From JBBSIN01 sp038232055 (GTDB lineage Bacteria > Actinomycetota > Actinomycetes > JADGOV01): DNA of 27,591 nt. Position numbers and translations under genes: made by a program. Shown in pieces: positions 15,745 to 26,078 of the stretch (positions are counted from its first letter, which is position 1; the number at the start of each line of letters is the position of its first letter). The stretch covers positions 1 through 27,591 of the forward strand of contig JBBSIN010000031.1 in assembly GCA_038232055.1 (NCBI GenBank), written 5' to 3'. The notes under the pieces are model-generated. The model saw only the letters and a program-made list of their open reading frames with translations, ran no database searches and had not been told where the DNA came from.

Positions 15745-16320
15745 TCAGCGCTCGGTGCCGCGCTTGGTCACCGCGTCCCGCACGCGGTCGAACAGGCCGG
15801 CGATCGGGCCGAGCAGCTTGTCCCCGGGCGGCTGGTCCGGAGCGGCGGGGTGCGGGCGGGTCGGGGCCATCTTCTTGACCGACTCCACCTTGGCGCCGAG
15901 CTTGACGAGCTCCTCTTGGCTGAAGACGGTTCGCATCTGGGGGAACATCTCGCCCTCCTCCTCGGCGACGTGCTCCCGGATCTCGCGCATCAGCGTTGCG
16001 AGCTCCGCGTCGAAGGACGCGTCGTCGGGCTGCAGCTTCTCCAGCCGCTTCATCGTCTTCTCGGCTTCGGCGTGCTCGTGCTTGGCCCGCTCCGCCTCGG
16101 CGTCGCTGACCTTCTCCTTGACCGCTGGGTAGACCTCGGCCTCCTCGGCCACAGAGTGGCGGACGAGCTCGATGGTCGCCTGGTCCACGAGGTCCTTGCG
16201 CCGCTTGCGCTCGGCGTCACCGGTGGCCCCACGCAAAGACTCCAGTTCGTCGAACATCTGCTCCACCTCACGATGGTCGTGCGTGAGGATCTCGATCACG
16301 TCGCGCTGCTGCTCTGCCAT
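15745..16320 (-). CDS. Hemerythrin HHE-domain protein
   Basis: A 191-residue, mostly helical protein. The non-haem di-iron ligands of an HHE domain can be placed: H14/H16 in THDHREVE, H55 with E59 in HSVAEE, H81/H83 in KHEHAEAEK, and H117 with E120/E121 in HVAEEE. Such proteins bind oxygen, nitric oxide or peroxide, or sense them. The charged tail (150-191, Pro-rich then basic) is outside the domain. ATG 16320 has AGGGAG 6 bases ahead. It is divergent from the alpha/beta hydrolase gene across a 110-bp region. Physiological role not shown by context. Confidence 0.92.
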   Translation of the reverse strand: MAEQQRDVIEILTHDHREVEQMFDELESLRGATGDAERKRRKDLVDQATIELVRHSVAEEAEVYPAVKEKVSDAEAERAKHEHAEAEKTMKRLEKLQPDDASFDAELATLMREIREHVAEEEGEMFPQMRTVFSQEELVKLGAKVESVKKMAPTRPHPAAPDQPPGDKLLGPIAGLFDRVRDAVTKRGTER

Positions 16321-16430
16321 CGTGGCTCCCTATCGGGTTGAAAACAGGCGATCTGCTGCCGATTGGACCCATTCCCCGGGCTGCGAACTCCGATGCGTGC
16401 TGGCGCGCTTCGCCGGGGATGAGGTCAGCC

Positions 16431-17096
16431 ATGGCCGATGACGCACCCCGCATGCGCTCGGTGCGGATACCAGTGGAGGGCGTGACCCTCGACGGCGATC
16501 TCGCCGTGCCGGCCGGCGTACGCGGATTTGTGGTCTTCGCCCATGGCAGCGGCAGCAGCCGCCGAAGCCTCCGCAACCGTCGCGTCGCCGCCGGACTGCA
16601 GCGGGAGGGGTTCGCCACCCTGCTCATGGACCTGCTGACCGCCGACGAGGAGCAGGTCGACGTACGTACCGGGGAACTGCGGTTCGATATCCCCCTGCTG
16701 GCCGCTCGGCTGACCGGTGCAGTCGACTGGCTCGGTGACGAGCATGATGCGGCGACGTTGCCGGTGGCGACGTTCGGCGCCAGCACCGGCGCCGCCGCGG
16801 CACTGATCACTGCCGCCGACCGCCCTGACCGGGTCCGCGTCGTCATCGCGCGCGGCGGGCGACCCGACCTCGGTGGTGACGCGCGGCGCCGCGTCATCGC
16901 GCCGACCCGGCTCATCGTCGGCGGCAACGACACGACCGTGCGCGAGCTCAACGAGCAGGCGGCTGCTCGGCTGACCGCCCCGGTCGAGATCGCGGTGGTA
17001 CCCGGCGCCACGCACCTGTTCGAGGAACGCGGCGCGCTGGACGCGGTCATCGTCCTCACGGTCGGATTCCTCAACAACCGATGGCCGGCACCGTGA
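16431..17096 (+). CDS. Dienelactone-hydrolase-like alpha/beta hydrolase
   Basis: A 221-residue cytoplasmic alpha/beta-hydrolase. The nucleophile elbow is GASTG with S118, the acid is probably D167 in VGGNDTTV, and the histidine is H195 in PGATHLFEE. An oxyanion HGSGSS segment lies at 38-43. It is closest in appearance to the DLH-type domain that is often fused or adjacent to phosphoribosyltransferases; no such partner is here. ATG 16431 is chosen because GAGG (16421-16424) lies about 6 bases ahead; the open frame extends upstream to 16338 without a ribosome site. Substrate unknown. Confidence 0.88.
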   Translation: MADDAPRMRSVRIPVEGVTLDGDLAVPAGVRGFVVFAHGSGSSRRSLRNRRVAAGLQREGFATLLMDLLTADEEQVDVRTGELRFDIPLLAARLTGAVDWLGDEHDAATLPVATFGASTGAAAALITAADRPDRVRVVIARGGRPDLGGDARRRVIAPTRLIVGGNDTTVRELNEQAAARLTAPVEIAVVPGATHLFEERGALDAVIVLTVGFLNNRWPAP

Positions 17097-17120
17097 CCGC
17101 GTTACGCCAGTGCGGGTCAC
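17093..17120. terminator. Shared hairpin between convergent hydrolase and dCTP deaminase genes
   Basis: GTGACCGC (17093-17100) pairs with GCGGGTCAC (17112-17120) with one bulged base. The stem covers the last codons and stops of both genes, so it could act as a bidirectional terminator. No T-run. Confidence 0.35.
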
Positions 17121-18376
17121 TCCGCCGCGTCGAGCAGGTCGAGCTGGCCTTCGAGCCGGGCCGGGCGGCTTCCGGGATCACCAGCTAGGGGCTGCTCAGC
17201 GCCAACCGCGCGCGGGTGTCGAAAGTGCTTGCCCAGCGTCTCGGTTTGCGACTGATAGTTCGAGCCGATGCCTTGACCGTAGAGCACTGTGGGCTCTTCC
17301 AGCATGCGCTCGAAGGTCAGCTTGCAGACCCGCTGCCGGTCCTCAACCATGAACGGCACGTCGTGCGCTCGCACTTCGAGTGCAGCGGTCGACCCGTTGA
17401 ATCCGCCGGCCGGGTCGTAGCCGAAGCCGGGATCGAAAAAGCCGGCGTAGTGGGTGCGTAGCTCGCCGCTCGTCGGGTCGTACGCCGTCATCTCGGCGGC
17501 GAGCGAGGGCGGGACGCTCACCGCCTCATGCGACATCAGCAGGTAGAAGTTCCGGGGACTCAGGATGATTCTGTCGCCGTCCTCGCGTCGTACCGACTCC
17601 CAGTACGGGTCGGGGTCGGTCTGTCCGGTCCTGGTCATGTCCAGCAGCGGCGCACTCTCGCGCGCCCGGTAGCCGACCCGGCCGGTCCGGTCGCCGCGCA
17701 GGTTCAGGCCGAGGAACAAGCCGTTGGCCAAGGCCAGCTCCTCCGCGGGAACCGGACGACCGCGAGCGAACAGGATCGGTTGCGCCTCGTGATGCGTGCG
17801 TACCTCACGGTCGGTCAGGTCTACCCGGCCCACGGCCAGCCGCAGTTGGTTCAGCGACAAGTCCTCGCGCACCCTGACCGGGAACGACAGGGGCACGACC
17901 TCCAGATACAGGCCCCCCTGGTAGCCCGTGGCGATCTCGTCGAATCGGGAGCCACCGTCGGTGATCACCCGCGTGAACACATCTGCGCGGCCGGTCGAAC
18001 TCTTCGGGTTCGCCTTGCCCCGTACGTTGGGTGGCAACGCCAGCCGCTCCTTCAGCCGGATCAGGTACGGCCGGTTGGTCTCCAGGACAGCGCCTTCGCG
18101 ATGCAAGTCGATCTCATCGACGATGAAGTCCTTGACCCGCCGCTCGACCGTGTCGTTCGCGGGAAGAAAGCTGCACCGGATCCGGTAGGCGACCTCACCC
18201 AGCCGCAGGTCCAGGCTCGCCGGCTGGACGTTCTCCCGTGGGATCGTGAAGTCGCCGGCGTCGATGACACCCGCGCCGATCGCCGCCGCCAGGTACTGAT
18301 TCGGCAGCACGCCCTCTGTGCCGCTCGGTAGCTCCAGTACGCCGGTCAAGCGTGGGCTCCGTAGGGCATGCGCCAT
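17117..18376 (-). CDS. dCTP deaminase, long (DCD_N-type) form
   Basis: A 419-residue protein of the 2'-deoxycytidine-5'-triphosphate deaminase family, making dUTP for thymidylate synthesis. Visible family elements are GVLPNQYLAAAIGAGVID near the start, QPASLDLRLGEVAYRIRCSF, the triphosphate-binding KANPKSSTGRADVFTRV, and GYQGGLYLEVVPLSF with the likely catalytic Glu. It is about twice the usual ~190-residue Dcd. A second, related half follows (about 220-400), as in the longer form better known from proteobacteria. ATG 18376 has no clear Shine-Dalgarno. The same frame stays open upstream through the tRNA-Leu gene, but that part is plainly the tRNA. Residue V23 onward is the secure family start. 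Confidence 0.85.
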   Translation of the reverse strand: MAHALRSPRLTGVLELPSGTEGVLPNQYLAAAIGAGVIDAGDFTIPRENVQPASLDLRLGEVAYRIRCSFLPANDTVERRVKDFIVDEIDLHREGAVLETNRPYLIRLKERLALPPNVRGKANPKSSTGRADVFTRVITDGGSRFDEIATGYQGGLYLEVVPLSFPVRVREDLSLNQLRLAVGRVDLTDREVRTHHEAQPILFARGRPVPAEELALANGLFLGLNLRGDRTGRVGYRARESAPLLDMTRTGQTDPDPYWESVRREDGDRIILSPRNFYLLMSHEAVSVPPSLAAEMTAYDPTSGELRTHYAGFFDPGFGYDPAGGFNGSTAALEVRAHDVPFMVEDRQRVCKLTFERMLEEPTVLYGQGIGSNYQSQTETLGKHFRHPRAVGAEQPLAGDPGSRPARLEGQLDLLDAAE

Positions 18377-18445
18377 CGTAGGAGACGCGGGGGCTCGTGT
18401 CGCCTCCGCGCTGTGCCGGGCGGAGGCTGTGCCTTCGCCTTGCTG

Positions 18446-18528
18446 TGGGCGAGGGGGGAGTTGAACCCCCACGTCCTTACGGACACACGGACCTGAACCG
18501 TGCGCGTCTGCCATTCCGCCACTCGCCC
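18446..18528 (-). tRNA. tRNA-Leu (anticodon CAG)
   Basis: An 83-nt class II tRNA. Acceptor stem GGGCGAG/CTCGCCC with discriminator A; D-arm with GGAATGG; anticodon stem CACGG/CCGTG with loop TTCAGGT, anticodon CAG at 18495-18493; a long variable arm with its own stem (GTCC/GGAC); T-arm GGGGG-TTCAACT-CCCCC. CCA is not encoded. It reads CTG, the dominant Leu codon here. A tRNA-Leu beside fhaA is also found in mycobacteria. Confidence 0.97.
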
Positions 18529-18679
18529 GACGAGCGACCGACGTTACCACGCGGGCGATGACGCCAGCTGTCCGCTGATCAAGGGGTGAGGCGAGATCGT
18601 ACGGGTGGCCGTCGGCTGCGTAGCAGGGAGTCGACCGCCGTCCCGACTAGCATCGACATCGGCCGGGAAGGGAGCGACC

Positions 18680-19504
18680 GTGGGTGTCTTCGAGCGATTC
18701 GAGCGACGGCTCGAACGCCTCGTTGAGGGCACCTTCGCCAAGGTCTTCCACAGCGAGGCCGAGCCGGCGGACATCGCGCACGCTCTGCAGCGCGAGACGG
18801 ACGATCGCCGTGTCGTCGTCGGTGCCGGCCGGGTCATCGCGCCGAGCGCCTTCGTCGTGGAGCTTGGGGATCACGACCATGCTCGGCTCGCGCCGTACGC
18901 CGAGCCGCTCAGCGACGCCTTCGCCGAGATGCTCCAGGACCATGCTCGTGAGCAGGGGTACTCCTTCGCCGGGCCGATCCGAGTGGTGTTGGAGCACGAC
19001 CCGTCCCTCGACACGGGACGGTTCCAAGTCCGGAGCGACCAGTCCTCGCGTGCAGCGCAGCCTGGCCCGGAACCCGCTGTGACGCCAGCGGGACAGCCTG
19101 GGCAACTGCTGACGCCGGCGCCGACCGTCCTGGCTCCCGCGCCGACACCGGTGTCGACCGTGACCACGCAGGCGACCCGGCCGGCCCGCCACCACGTGAT
19201 CGTTACGGACAAGAGCGCCACGAACGACGACGGCTCCGTACCTGACCAGGAACGCAACGTGGTCATCACGGGCCGGGTCACGGTCGTCGGACGTGGTGCG
19301 GGAGCCGATCTGCGGCTCGACGATCCCGGAGTGTCGCGTCGGCACGCGGAGCTGCGACTCGAGAACGACGCGGTCCGCATCGTCGACACCGGCTCGACCA
19401 ACGGTACGACGGTCAACGGAGCCCCGGTGGCGATGCGGGAGTTGCGCGACGGCGACCGAATCGAGGTCGGTCATACCGTCCTCGTCTACCGGCAAGCCGA
19501 CTGA
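18680..19504 (+). CDS. fhaA: FhaA: DUF3662 and FHA-domain protein
   Basis: A 274-residue cytoplasmic protein. The N-terminal DUF3662 domain (1-115) begins with the typical MGVFERFERRLERLVEGTFA and KVFHSEAEPADIAHALQRE. A Pro/Thr-rich linker (120-180) follows, and a C-terminal FHA domain (about 198-272) has GRGAGADLRL, DPGVSRRHAEL and GSTNGTTVNG, the phosphothreonine-binding residues. In mycobacteria FhaA binds PknB-phosphorylated MviN and regulates peptidoglycan precursor flipping. GTG 18680 is chosen for its GGGAG site 6 bases ahead; the frame extends further up without a ribosome site. It is first in the plus-strand cell-wall cluster; a promoter must lie between the tRNA and here (a TAGCAT hexamer is at 18648-18653). 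Confidence 0.96.
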   Translation: MGVFERFERRLERLVEGTFAKVFHSEAEPADIAHALQRETDDRRVVVGAGRVIAPSAFVVELGDHDHARLAPYAEPLSDAFAEMLQDHAREQGYSFAGPIRVVLEHDPSLDTGRFQVRSDQSSRAAQPGPEPAVTPAGQPGQLLTPAPTVLAPAPTPVSTVTTQATRPARHHVIVTDKSATNDDGSVPDQERNVVITGRVTVVGRGAGADLRLDDPGVSRRHAELRLENDAVRIVDTGSTNGTTVNGAPVAMRELRDGDRIEVGHTVLVYRQAD

Positions 19505-19515
19505 CCGGGGCTGCC

Positions 19516-19980
19516 GTGCAAGAGCTCACGCTCGCGCTTCTCCGCTTCGGCATACTCGCGCTGCTGTGGCTCTTCGTGCTCGCGGCGGTTCGCGTCATCC
19601 GTACCGACCTCTTCGGCACCGCTCGCGCGCAGCCACGGGCGCCGACGGCCGCCGACGGGGAGCCCTCGCGGGCGAGACAACGCAGGAGCGAGGCCCGCCG
19701 GCTCGTCGTCACGTCCGGCCCGCTCACCGGCACGAGCGTCCGACTGGCCGAAGCTCCGATCACGATCGGCCGGGACGGCGCCTGCACACTCATTCTCGGC
19801 GACGACTACGTGTCCAACGAGCATGCCCGGCTCGCTCCGGGCGGGGACCGATGGCTCGTCGAGGACCTCGGCTCCACCAACGGCACGTACCTCGGGCAGC
19901 AGAAGGTCACCCACCCGACCCCGGTCCCGCTCGGCGCAGCCATCAGGGTGGGGCAGACCGTGCTGGAGCTACGGCGGTGA
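19516..19980 (+). CDS. fhaB: FhaB/FipA: membrane-anchored FHA protein
   Basis: A 154-residue protein. One N-terminal transmembrane helix (about 7-27) is followed by a basic linker and an FHA domain (about 62-153) with TIGRDGACTLIL, YVSNEHARL and LGSTNGTYL. In mycobacteria FhaB (FipA) is phosphorylated by PknA/PknB and connects the division protein FtsZ with FtsQ. GTG 19516 lies 11 bases after the fhaA stop and 4 bases separate its stop from pstP, consistent with one operon. Confidence 0.95.
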   Translation: MQELTLALLRFGILALLWLFVLAAVRVIRTDLFGTARAQPRAPTAADGEPSRARQRRSEARRLVVTSGPLTGTSVRLAEAPITIGRDGACTLILGDDYVSNEHARLAPGGDRWLVEDLGSTNGTYLGQQKVTHPTPVPLGAAIRVGQTVLELRR

Positions 19981-19984
19981 ACCG

Positions 19985-21280
19985 ATGACGCTCCGGTTGC
20001 ACTTCGCGGTGCGCTCCGATGTCGGTCTGCTCCGCGACGGCAACGAAGACGCGGCGTACGCCGGACACCGGCTGCTCGCCGTCGCCGACGGGATGGGCGG
20101 GCACGCCGCCGGCGAGGTCGCGAGCCGCCTGGCGATCGCCAGCGTCGTACCGCTCGACGAGGACGTCCCCGAGGCGGATCTGCTGGCGGCCCTGGGTCGC
20201 GCGGTCGACGCCAGCCAGCACGGCATCCGGGAGCGGGTCGCCACCGACGGCGCCCTGGAGGGCATGGGTACGACGCTGACCGCTCTGCTGTGGGCCGGTA
20301 CTCGGCTGGGCATCGCCCACGTCGGCGACTCGCGCGCGTACCTGCTCCGGGAAGGGCACCTCGAACAGATCACGCACGACCACACCTATGTCCAGGACCT
20401 CGTCGACGCGGGCCGGATCTCCGCCGCGGAGGCCGACATCCATCCGCAGCGCTCGCTGCTCACCAGGGCGCTCGACGGCCGGCATGACGTCGAGCCCGAC
20501 CTGGCAGGTCGCGAGGTGCGGGCCGGCGACCGCTACCTGCTGTGCACTGACGGCCTCTCCGGCGTCGTCAGCGCGGCGACCATGGCGGACGCCCTACGTG
20601 CCCATGACCCCGACTCGGCGGTCGACCGGCTCGTCGAGCTGGCGCTTCGCGGCGGCGGCCCGGACAACGTGACGGCCGTAGTCGCGGACATCGTCGAGGG
20701 CGACGACCTGCCGGCCGGACCGATGGTGGCCGGGGCCGCGTCCGACGTCGAGGTTCCCACGCGCGCCGGCGCCGAGAGCCCCGCCGGTCGCGCCGCCCTC
20801 GCCAGTGGCCGACACCGTCGGGGCCGCCGAGCCGCGCGGCCGGAGGTCGCGCCACCCCCCGGTCCACGGCGACGCGGATGGCGGATGGCGGTGGGTGTCA
20901 CGGTTCTGGCCGTGGCGACGCTCGTCGCGGCGGGCGCGTGGCTCTGGGTCCACTCCCAGTACTACCTGGGGGTCGAGGCGGGCCAGGTCGCGATCTTTCG
21001 GGGGGTCGACGGGTCGATCGGCGGGCTCTCGCTGCACTCGATCGCCGAGCGGCGCGACGTGATGGTCGACGAGCTGCCGCAGTACGAGCGCGATCGGCTC
21101 CGGCAGGGCATTTCGGCCAACGGCATCGGACACGCCCGCCGCATCGCCGCTCGCCTCGGCGAGGAGCAGCAGAAGTGCACCAGTCCGGTGCCCGTGATCT
21201 CCGCGGCGCCCACGCCCGCTGCGGCGTCCCCCTCGCCCGTACCCACGCCCTCGCCGCCCTGCACGGGCGTCACCCCGTGA
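19985..21280 (+). CDS. pstP: PstP: PP2C-family Ser/Thr phosphatase
   Basis: A 431-residue membrane phosphatase that reverses PknB-type phosphorylation. The PP2C catalytic domain (1-237) has the metal-binding motifs RDGNEDA, ADGMGGH (D35), GMGTTLTALL, VGDSRAYL, LLCTDGLSG and GGPDNVT, all intact. A Pro/Arg-rich juxtamembrane segment, one helix at about 301-323 and an extracytoplasmic domain starting QYYLGVEAGQVAIF follow, with a Pro/Ser/Thr-rich tail. ATG 19985 is 4 bases after fhaB. Its TGA overlaps the GTG of rodA (GTGA, 21277-21280), so translation is probably coupled. Confidence 0.97.
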   Translation: MTLRLHFAVRSDVGLLRDGNEDAAYAGHRLLAVADGMGGHAAGEVASRLAIASVVPLDEDVPEADLLAALGRAVDASQHGIRERVATDGALEGMGTTLTALLWAGTRLGIAHVGDSRAYLLREGHLEQITHDHTYVQDLVDAGRISAAEADIHPQRSLLTRALDGRHDVEPDLAGREVRAGDRYLLCTDGLSGVVSAATMADALRAHDPDSAVDRLVELALRGGGPDNVTAVVADIVEGDDLPAGPMVAGAASDVEVPTRAGAESPAGRAALASGRHRRGRRAARPEVAPPPGPRRRGWRMAVGVTVLAVATLVAAGAWLWVHSQYYLGVEAGQVAIFRGVDGSIGGLSLHSIAERRDVMVDELPQYERDRLRQGISANGIGHARRIAARLGEEQQKCTSPVPVISAAPTPAAASPSPVPTPSPPCTGVTP

Positions 21281-22725
21281 CCGTTCTCGCCATCGACGCG
21301 GTGCCCGGCCGCCGTCGTCGCGGGGTCGAGCTCGCGATGCTCCTCTTCGCCGTGCTCGTCGTGGCGGCCGCCTACGTCAACGTCGGCTACGCCCACGACG
21401 GGACGGTGCCGCCCGACGTGCTCAGGTATGCCGCGGGCCTCGGCGGCCTGTTCCTGGTGGGACATCTCGCCGTGCGCCTGGTGGCGCCGTACGCCGACCC
21501 ACTGCTGTTGCCTTCGGTGGCCCTGCTCAACGGGCTCGGGCTGGTGCTCATCCACCGTCTCGACCTCGGCAGTGCCGACCGGGCTCGGCAGCTGGGCCGC
21601 TCGCTGCCCAGGTCCGACGCGCCGCTCCAGCTGCTTTGGACGGCGATCGGCGTGGGACTCTTCGTCGCCGTGCTGGTCGTCGTACGCGACCACCGCCTGC
21701 TGCAGCGCTTCACCTACACGGCTGTCGCGGTCGGTCTCGCCCTGCTGCTCATCCCCGCGGTGTTGCCGGCTCGGTTCAGCGAGGTCAACGGCGCCCGCAT
21801 CTGGATCCGGGTCGCCGGGCTCTCCTTCCAGCCGGGCGAGGTCGCCAAGATCGCGCTAGAGATCTTCTTCGCGGGCTACTTCGTCGCGAAGCGGGACCTG
21901 CTCTCGCTGATGAGCCGTCGGGTCGCCGGCATCGACATTCCGCGCGGCCGTGATCTGGCGCCGGTCGTCGTCGCCTGGCTGGGGAGTCTCGCCGTCCTCG
22001 TCGTCGAACGCGACCTCGGCACGTCGCTGCTCTTCTTCGGCATCTTCATCGCGATGCTCTACGTTGCCACGCAAAAGGTTTCGTGGGTCGCCATCGGGGC
22101 GCTCCTCTTCGCCGCGGGGGCGTTCGGCGCCTACCACCTCTTCGGCCACGTCCGGACCCGCGTCGACATCTGGCTGCATCCCTTCGACTACGCGAGCAAC
22201 CAGGGGTACCAGCTTGTCCAGGGGCTCTTCGGCCTCGCCAACGGCGGCATCTTCGGCACCGGACTCGGCCAGGGCCGGCCGGACATCGTGCCGTTCGCGA
22301 AGTCGGACTTCATCACGACGACGATCGGCGAGGAGCTCGGTCTCGTCGGGCTGATGGCCGTGCTCGTGCTCTTCCTGCTCATCGTTGAGCGCGGTCTTCG
22401 GGCCGCGCTCGGAGTCCGCGACGACTTCGGCCGCCTGCTCGGCACCGGCCTGGCATTCGGCTTCGCGCTGCAGGTCTTCGTCGTCGTCGGCGGCGTCACG
22501 AGGCTCATCCCGCTGACCGGGCTCACCTTGCCGTTCCTGTCGTACGGCGGATCGTCGCTCGTCGCCAACTGGGCGTTGGTCGCCCTGCTGCTGCGCGTCT
22601 CCGACGCGGCCCGCCGGCCGTCCGCCCAGCCGGCGGCGCCTGCCCCGGAGCGCTCAACGACGGAGCCGGTTGCCGGTACGGCGGCCACGGCGGCCACGGC
22701 GCAGACCCAGGTGTTTCCGCGATGA
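21277..22725 (+). CDS. rodA: RodA: SEDS-family peptidoglycan glycosyltransferase
   Basis: A 482-residue polytopic protein of the RodA/FtsW/SpoVE family, which polymerises lipid II with a partner class B PBP. About 10-12 helices are predicted. The family signature TGLTLPFLSYGGSSL lies near the end (about residues 415-435). The large extracytoplasmic loop contains WLHPFDYASNQGYQLVQ, where the conserved catalytic Asp region of SEDS proteins is found. The N-terminus has an extra pair of helices compared with E. coli RodA, and the C-terminus has a Pro/Ala/Thr-rich tail. GTG 21277 overlaps the pstP stop, and the rodA TGA overlaps ATG of pbpA. This order matches the actinobacterial elongasome cluster. 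Confidence 0.96.
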   Translation: MTVLAIDAVPGRRRRGVELAMLLFAVLVVAAAYVNVGYAHDGTVPPDVLRYAAGLGGLFLVGHLAVRLVAPYADPLLLPSVALLNGLGLVLIHRLDLGSADRARQLGRSLPRSDAPLQLLWTAIGVGLFVAVLVVVRDHRLLQRFTYTAVAVGLALLLIPAVLPARFSEVNGARIWIRVAGLSFQPGEVAKIALEIFFAGYFVAKRDLLSLMSRRVAGIDIPRGRDLAPVVVAWLGSLAVLVVERDLGTSLLFFGIFIAMLYVATQKVSWVAIGALLFAAGAFGAYHLFGHVRTRVDIWLHPFDYASNQGYQLVQGLFGLANGGIFGTGLGQGRPDIVPFAKSDFITTTIGEELGLVGLMAVLVLFLLIVERGLRAALGVRDDFGRLLGTGLAFGFALQVFVVVGGVTRLIPLTGLTLPFLSYGGSSLVANWALVALLLRVSDAARRPSAQPAAPAPERSTTEPVAGTAATAATAQTQVFPR

Positions 22726-24173
22726 GGGCGCCGCTTCGTCGCGTCGCGATCGCCGTCCTCGTGCTCTTCGGGCTGCTGCTCGCGAACGCGAACTACGTGC
22801 AGGTCGTGCAGGCGCGGAGCCTGCAGCGCAACCCGAACAACGGACGCGTGCTCCTACAGGAGTACCAACGCCAGCGCGGGCCGATCGTCGTCGGCGGCCG
22901 CGACATCGCGCGGTCGACCAAGACGAACGACGCGCTGAAGTACCGGCGCACCTATCCCGACGGGAAGCGCTACGCGGCGGTCACCGGCTTCTACTCCTTT
23001 GTCTACGGCGCCACCGCCATCGAACGGACCAACAACTCGATCCTGTCCGGCACCGACGACCGGCTCTTCGTCAAGCGGGTCGCCGACCTGCTGACCGGCC
23101 GTCCGCGACAGGGCGCCGCCGTCGTGCTGACGATCGACCGCAAGGCACAGGAGGCGGCGGCGAGCGCTCTCGGCGACCGGCGGGGGGCCGTGGTCGCGCT
23201 CGACCCCCGCACCGGCGCGATCCTCGCCCTGGTGAGCTCGCCGTCGTACGACCCGACGGTGCTCTCGAGCCACAACGGCAGAAAGATTCGAGCGGCGTAC
23301 CAGCAGCTCCTCGCCGACGCTGACTCGCCGCTGCTCAACCGCGCGACCAACGCGACCTATCCTCCGGGGTCGCTGTTCAAGGTCGTGACCGCCGCGGCCG
23401 CTCTGTCCTCCGGCCGCTACACCCCCGACACCCGGGTACCGGCGCCGCAGACGCTCGACCTGCCGCAGACGTCGAGGACGCTCGGCAACTTCGGCGGTGA
23501 GACGTGTGGCGACGGCCGCACCGAAACGGTGGCTCACGCGCTGCAGATCTCGTGCAACACCGCGTTCGCCGGCATCGGGCTCGCGCTCGGTGCCGACACC
23601 CTGCGGGCGCAGGCGGAGAAGTTCGGGCTGAACGCGAGCTACCAAGTGCCGCTGACCGTGTCGAGAAGCGTGTTCCCGACCCAGGTGGACGAGCCGCAGA
23701 CGGCGTACGCCGCGATCGGTCAGTTCGACGTCCGGGTGACCCCGGTCCAGGCCGCGATGATCGCTGCGGCGGTGGCCAACCACGGCACGCTGATGAAGCC
23801 GTACCTGGTCCGCGAGGTGAAAGCACCGGACCTCTCCACCTTCGACGTCGCCAAGCCGGCCGCGCTCGGCCAGGCCGTATCGCCGCAGGTCGCCGATCAG
23901 TTGACCGGAATGATGAAACTCGTTGTGGAGCAGGGCACGGCGACGTCGGCGCGAATCCCCGGGGTTTCCGTAGCCGGCAAGACCGGCACCGCGCAGCACG
24001 CCACCGGGGCGGCCCCGCACGCCTGGTTCATCGGATTCGCACCCGCCGACAGCCCACAGGTGGCCGTCGCGGCGCTCGTCGAGGACGGCGGCGAGCTCGG
24101 CTCCGAAGCCACCGGTGGCCGGGTCGCGGCGCCGATTGCGCGGGCCGTGATGGAGGCGGTGCTCGGGCGATGA
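22722..24173 (+). CDS. pbpA: PbpA: class B penicillin-binding protein
   Basis: A 483-residue transpeptidase anchored by one N-terminal helix (about 8-27), partner of the adjacent RodA. The active-site motifs are intact: S217-x-x-K220 in YPPGSLFK, S277-C-N279 in QISCNTAF, and K420-T-G-T in VAGKTGTAQH. The N-terminal non-catalytic part (30-130) is short, as in mycobacterial PbpA. Start ATG 22722 overlaps the rodA stop by four bases (ATGA). An 81-bp gap follows before pknB. Confidence 0.97.
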   Translation: MRAPLRRVAIAVLVLFGLLLANANYVQVVQARSLQRNPNNGRVLLQEYQRQRGPIVVGGRDIARSTKTNDALKYRRTYPDGKRYAAVTGFYSFVYGATAIERTNNSILSGTDDRLFVKRVADLLTGRPRQGAAVVLTIDRKAQEAAASALGDRRGAVVALDPRTGAILALVSSPSYDPTVLSSHNGRKIRAAYQQLLADADSPLLNRATNATYPPGSLFKVVTAAAALSSGRYTPDTRVPAPQTLDLPQTSRTLGNFGGETCGDGRTETVAHALQISCNTAFAGIGLALGADTLRAQAEKFGLNASYQVPLTVSRSVFPTQVDEPQTAYAAIGQFDVRVTPVQAAMIAAAVANHGTLMKPYLVREVKAPDLSTFDVAKPAALGQAVSPQVADQLTGMMKLVVEQGTATSARIPGVSVAGKTGTAQHATGAAPHAWFIGFAPADSPQVAVAALVEDGGELGSEATGGRVAAPIARAVMEAVLGR

Positions 24174-24254
24174 CCCTGACATCTCCCGTCCGCCTCGGTA
24201 GCGTGCTGACAGTGAACCCGCCCGGTGCCCGCCCGGCTGACCGCTCGGTGCCGC

Positions 24255-26048
<1,794 letters not shown>

Positions 26049-26078
26049 CGGAGGCTGCTGCGGCGCCCCGGAACCCGT

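Noticed and set aside
18377..18550. N-terminal extension of the dCTP deaminase frame
   Set aside because: The extra codons are a translation of the tRNA-Leu gene and its flank.
18648..18653. TAGCAT as the fhaA -10 box
   Set aside because: No matching -35 at a normal distance was found, so it is mentioned with fhaA but not listed as a promoter.
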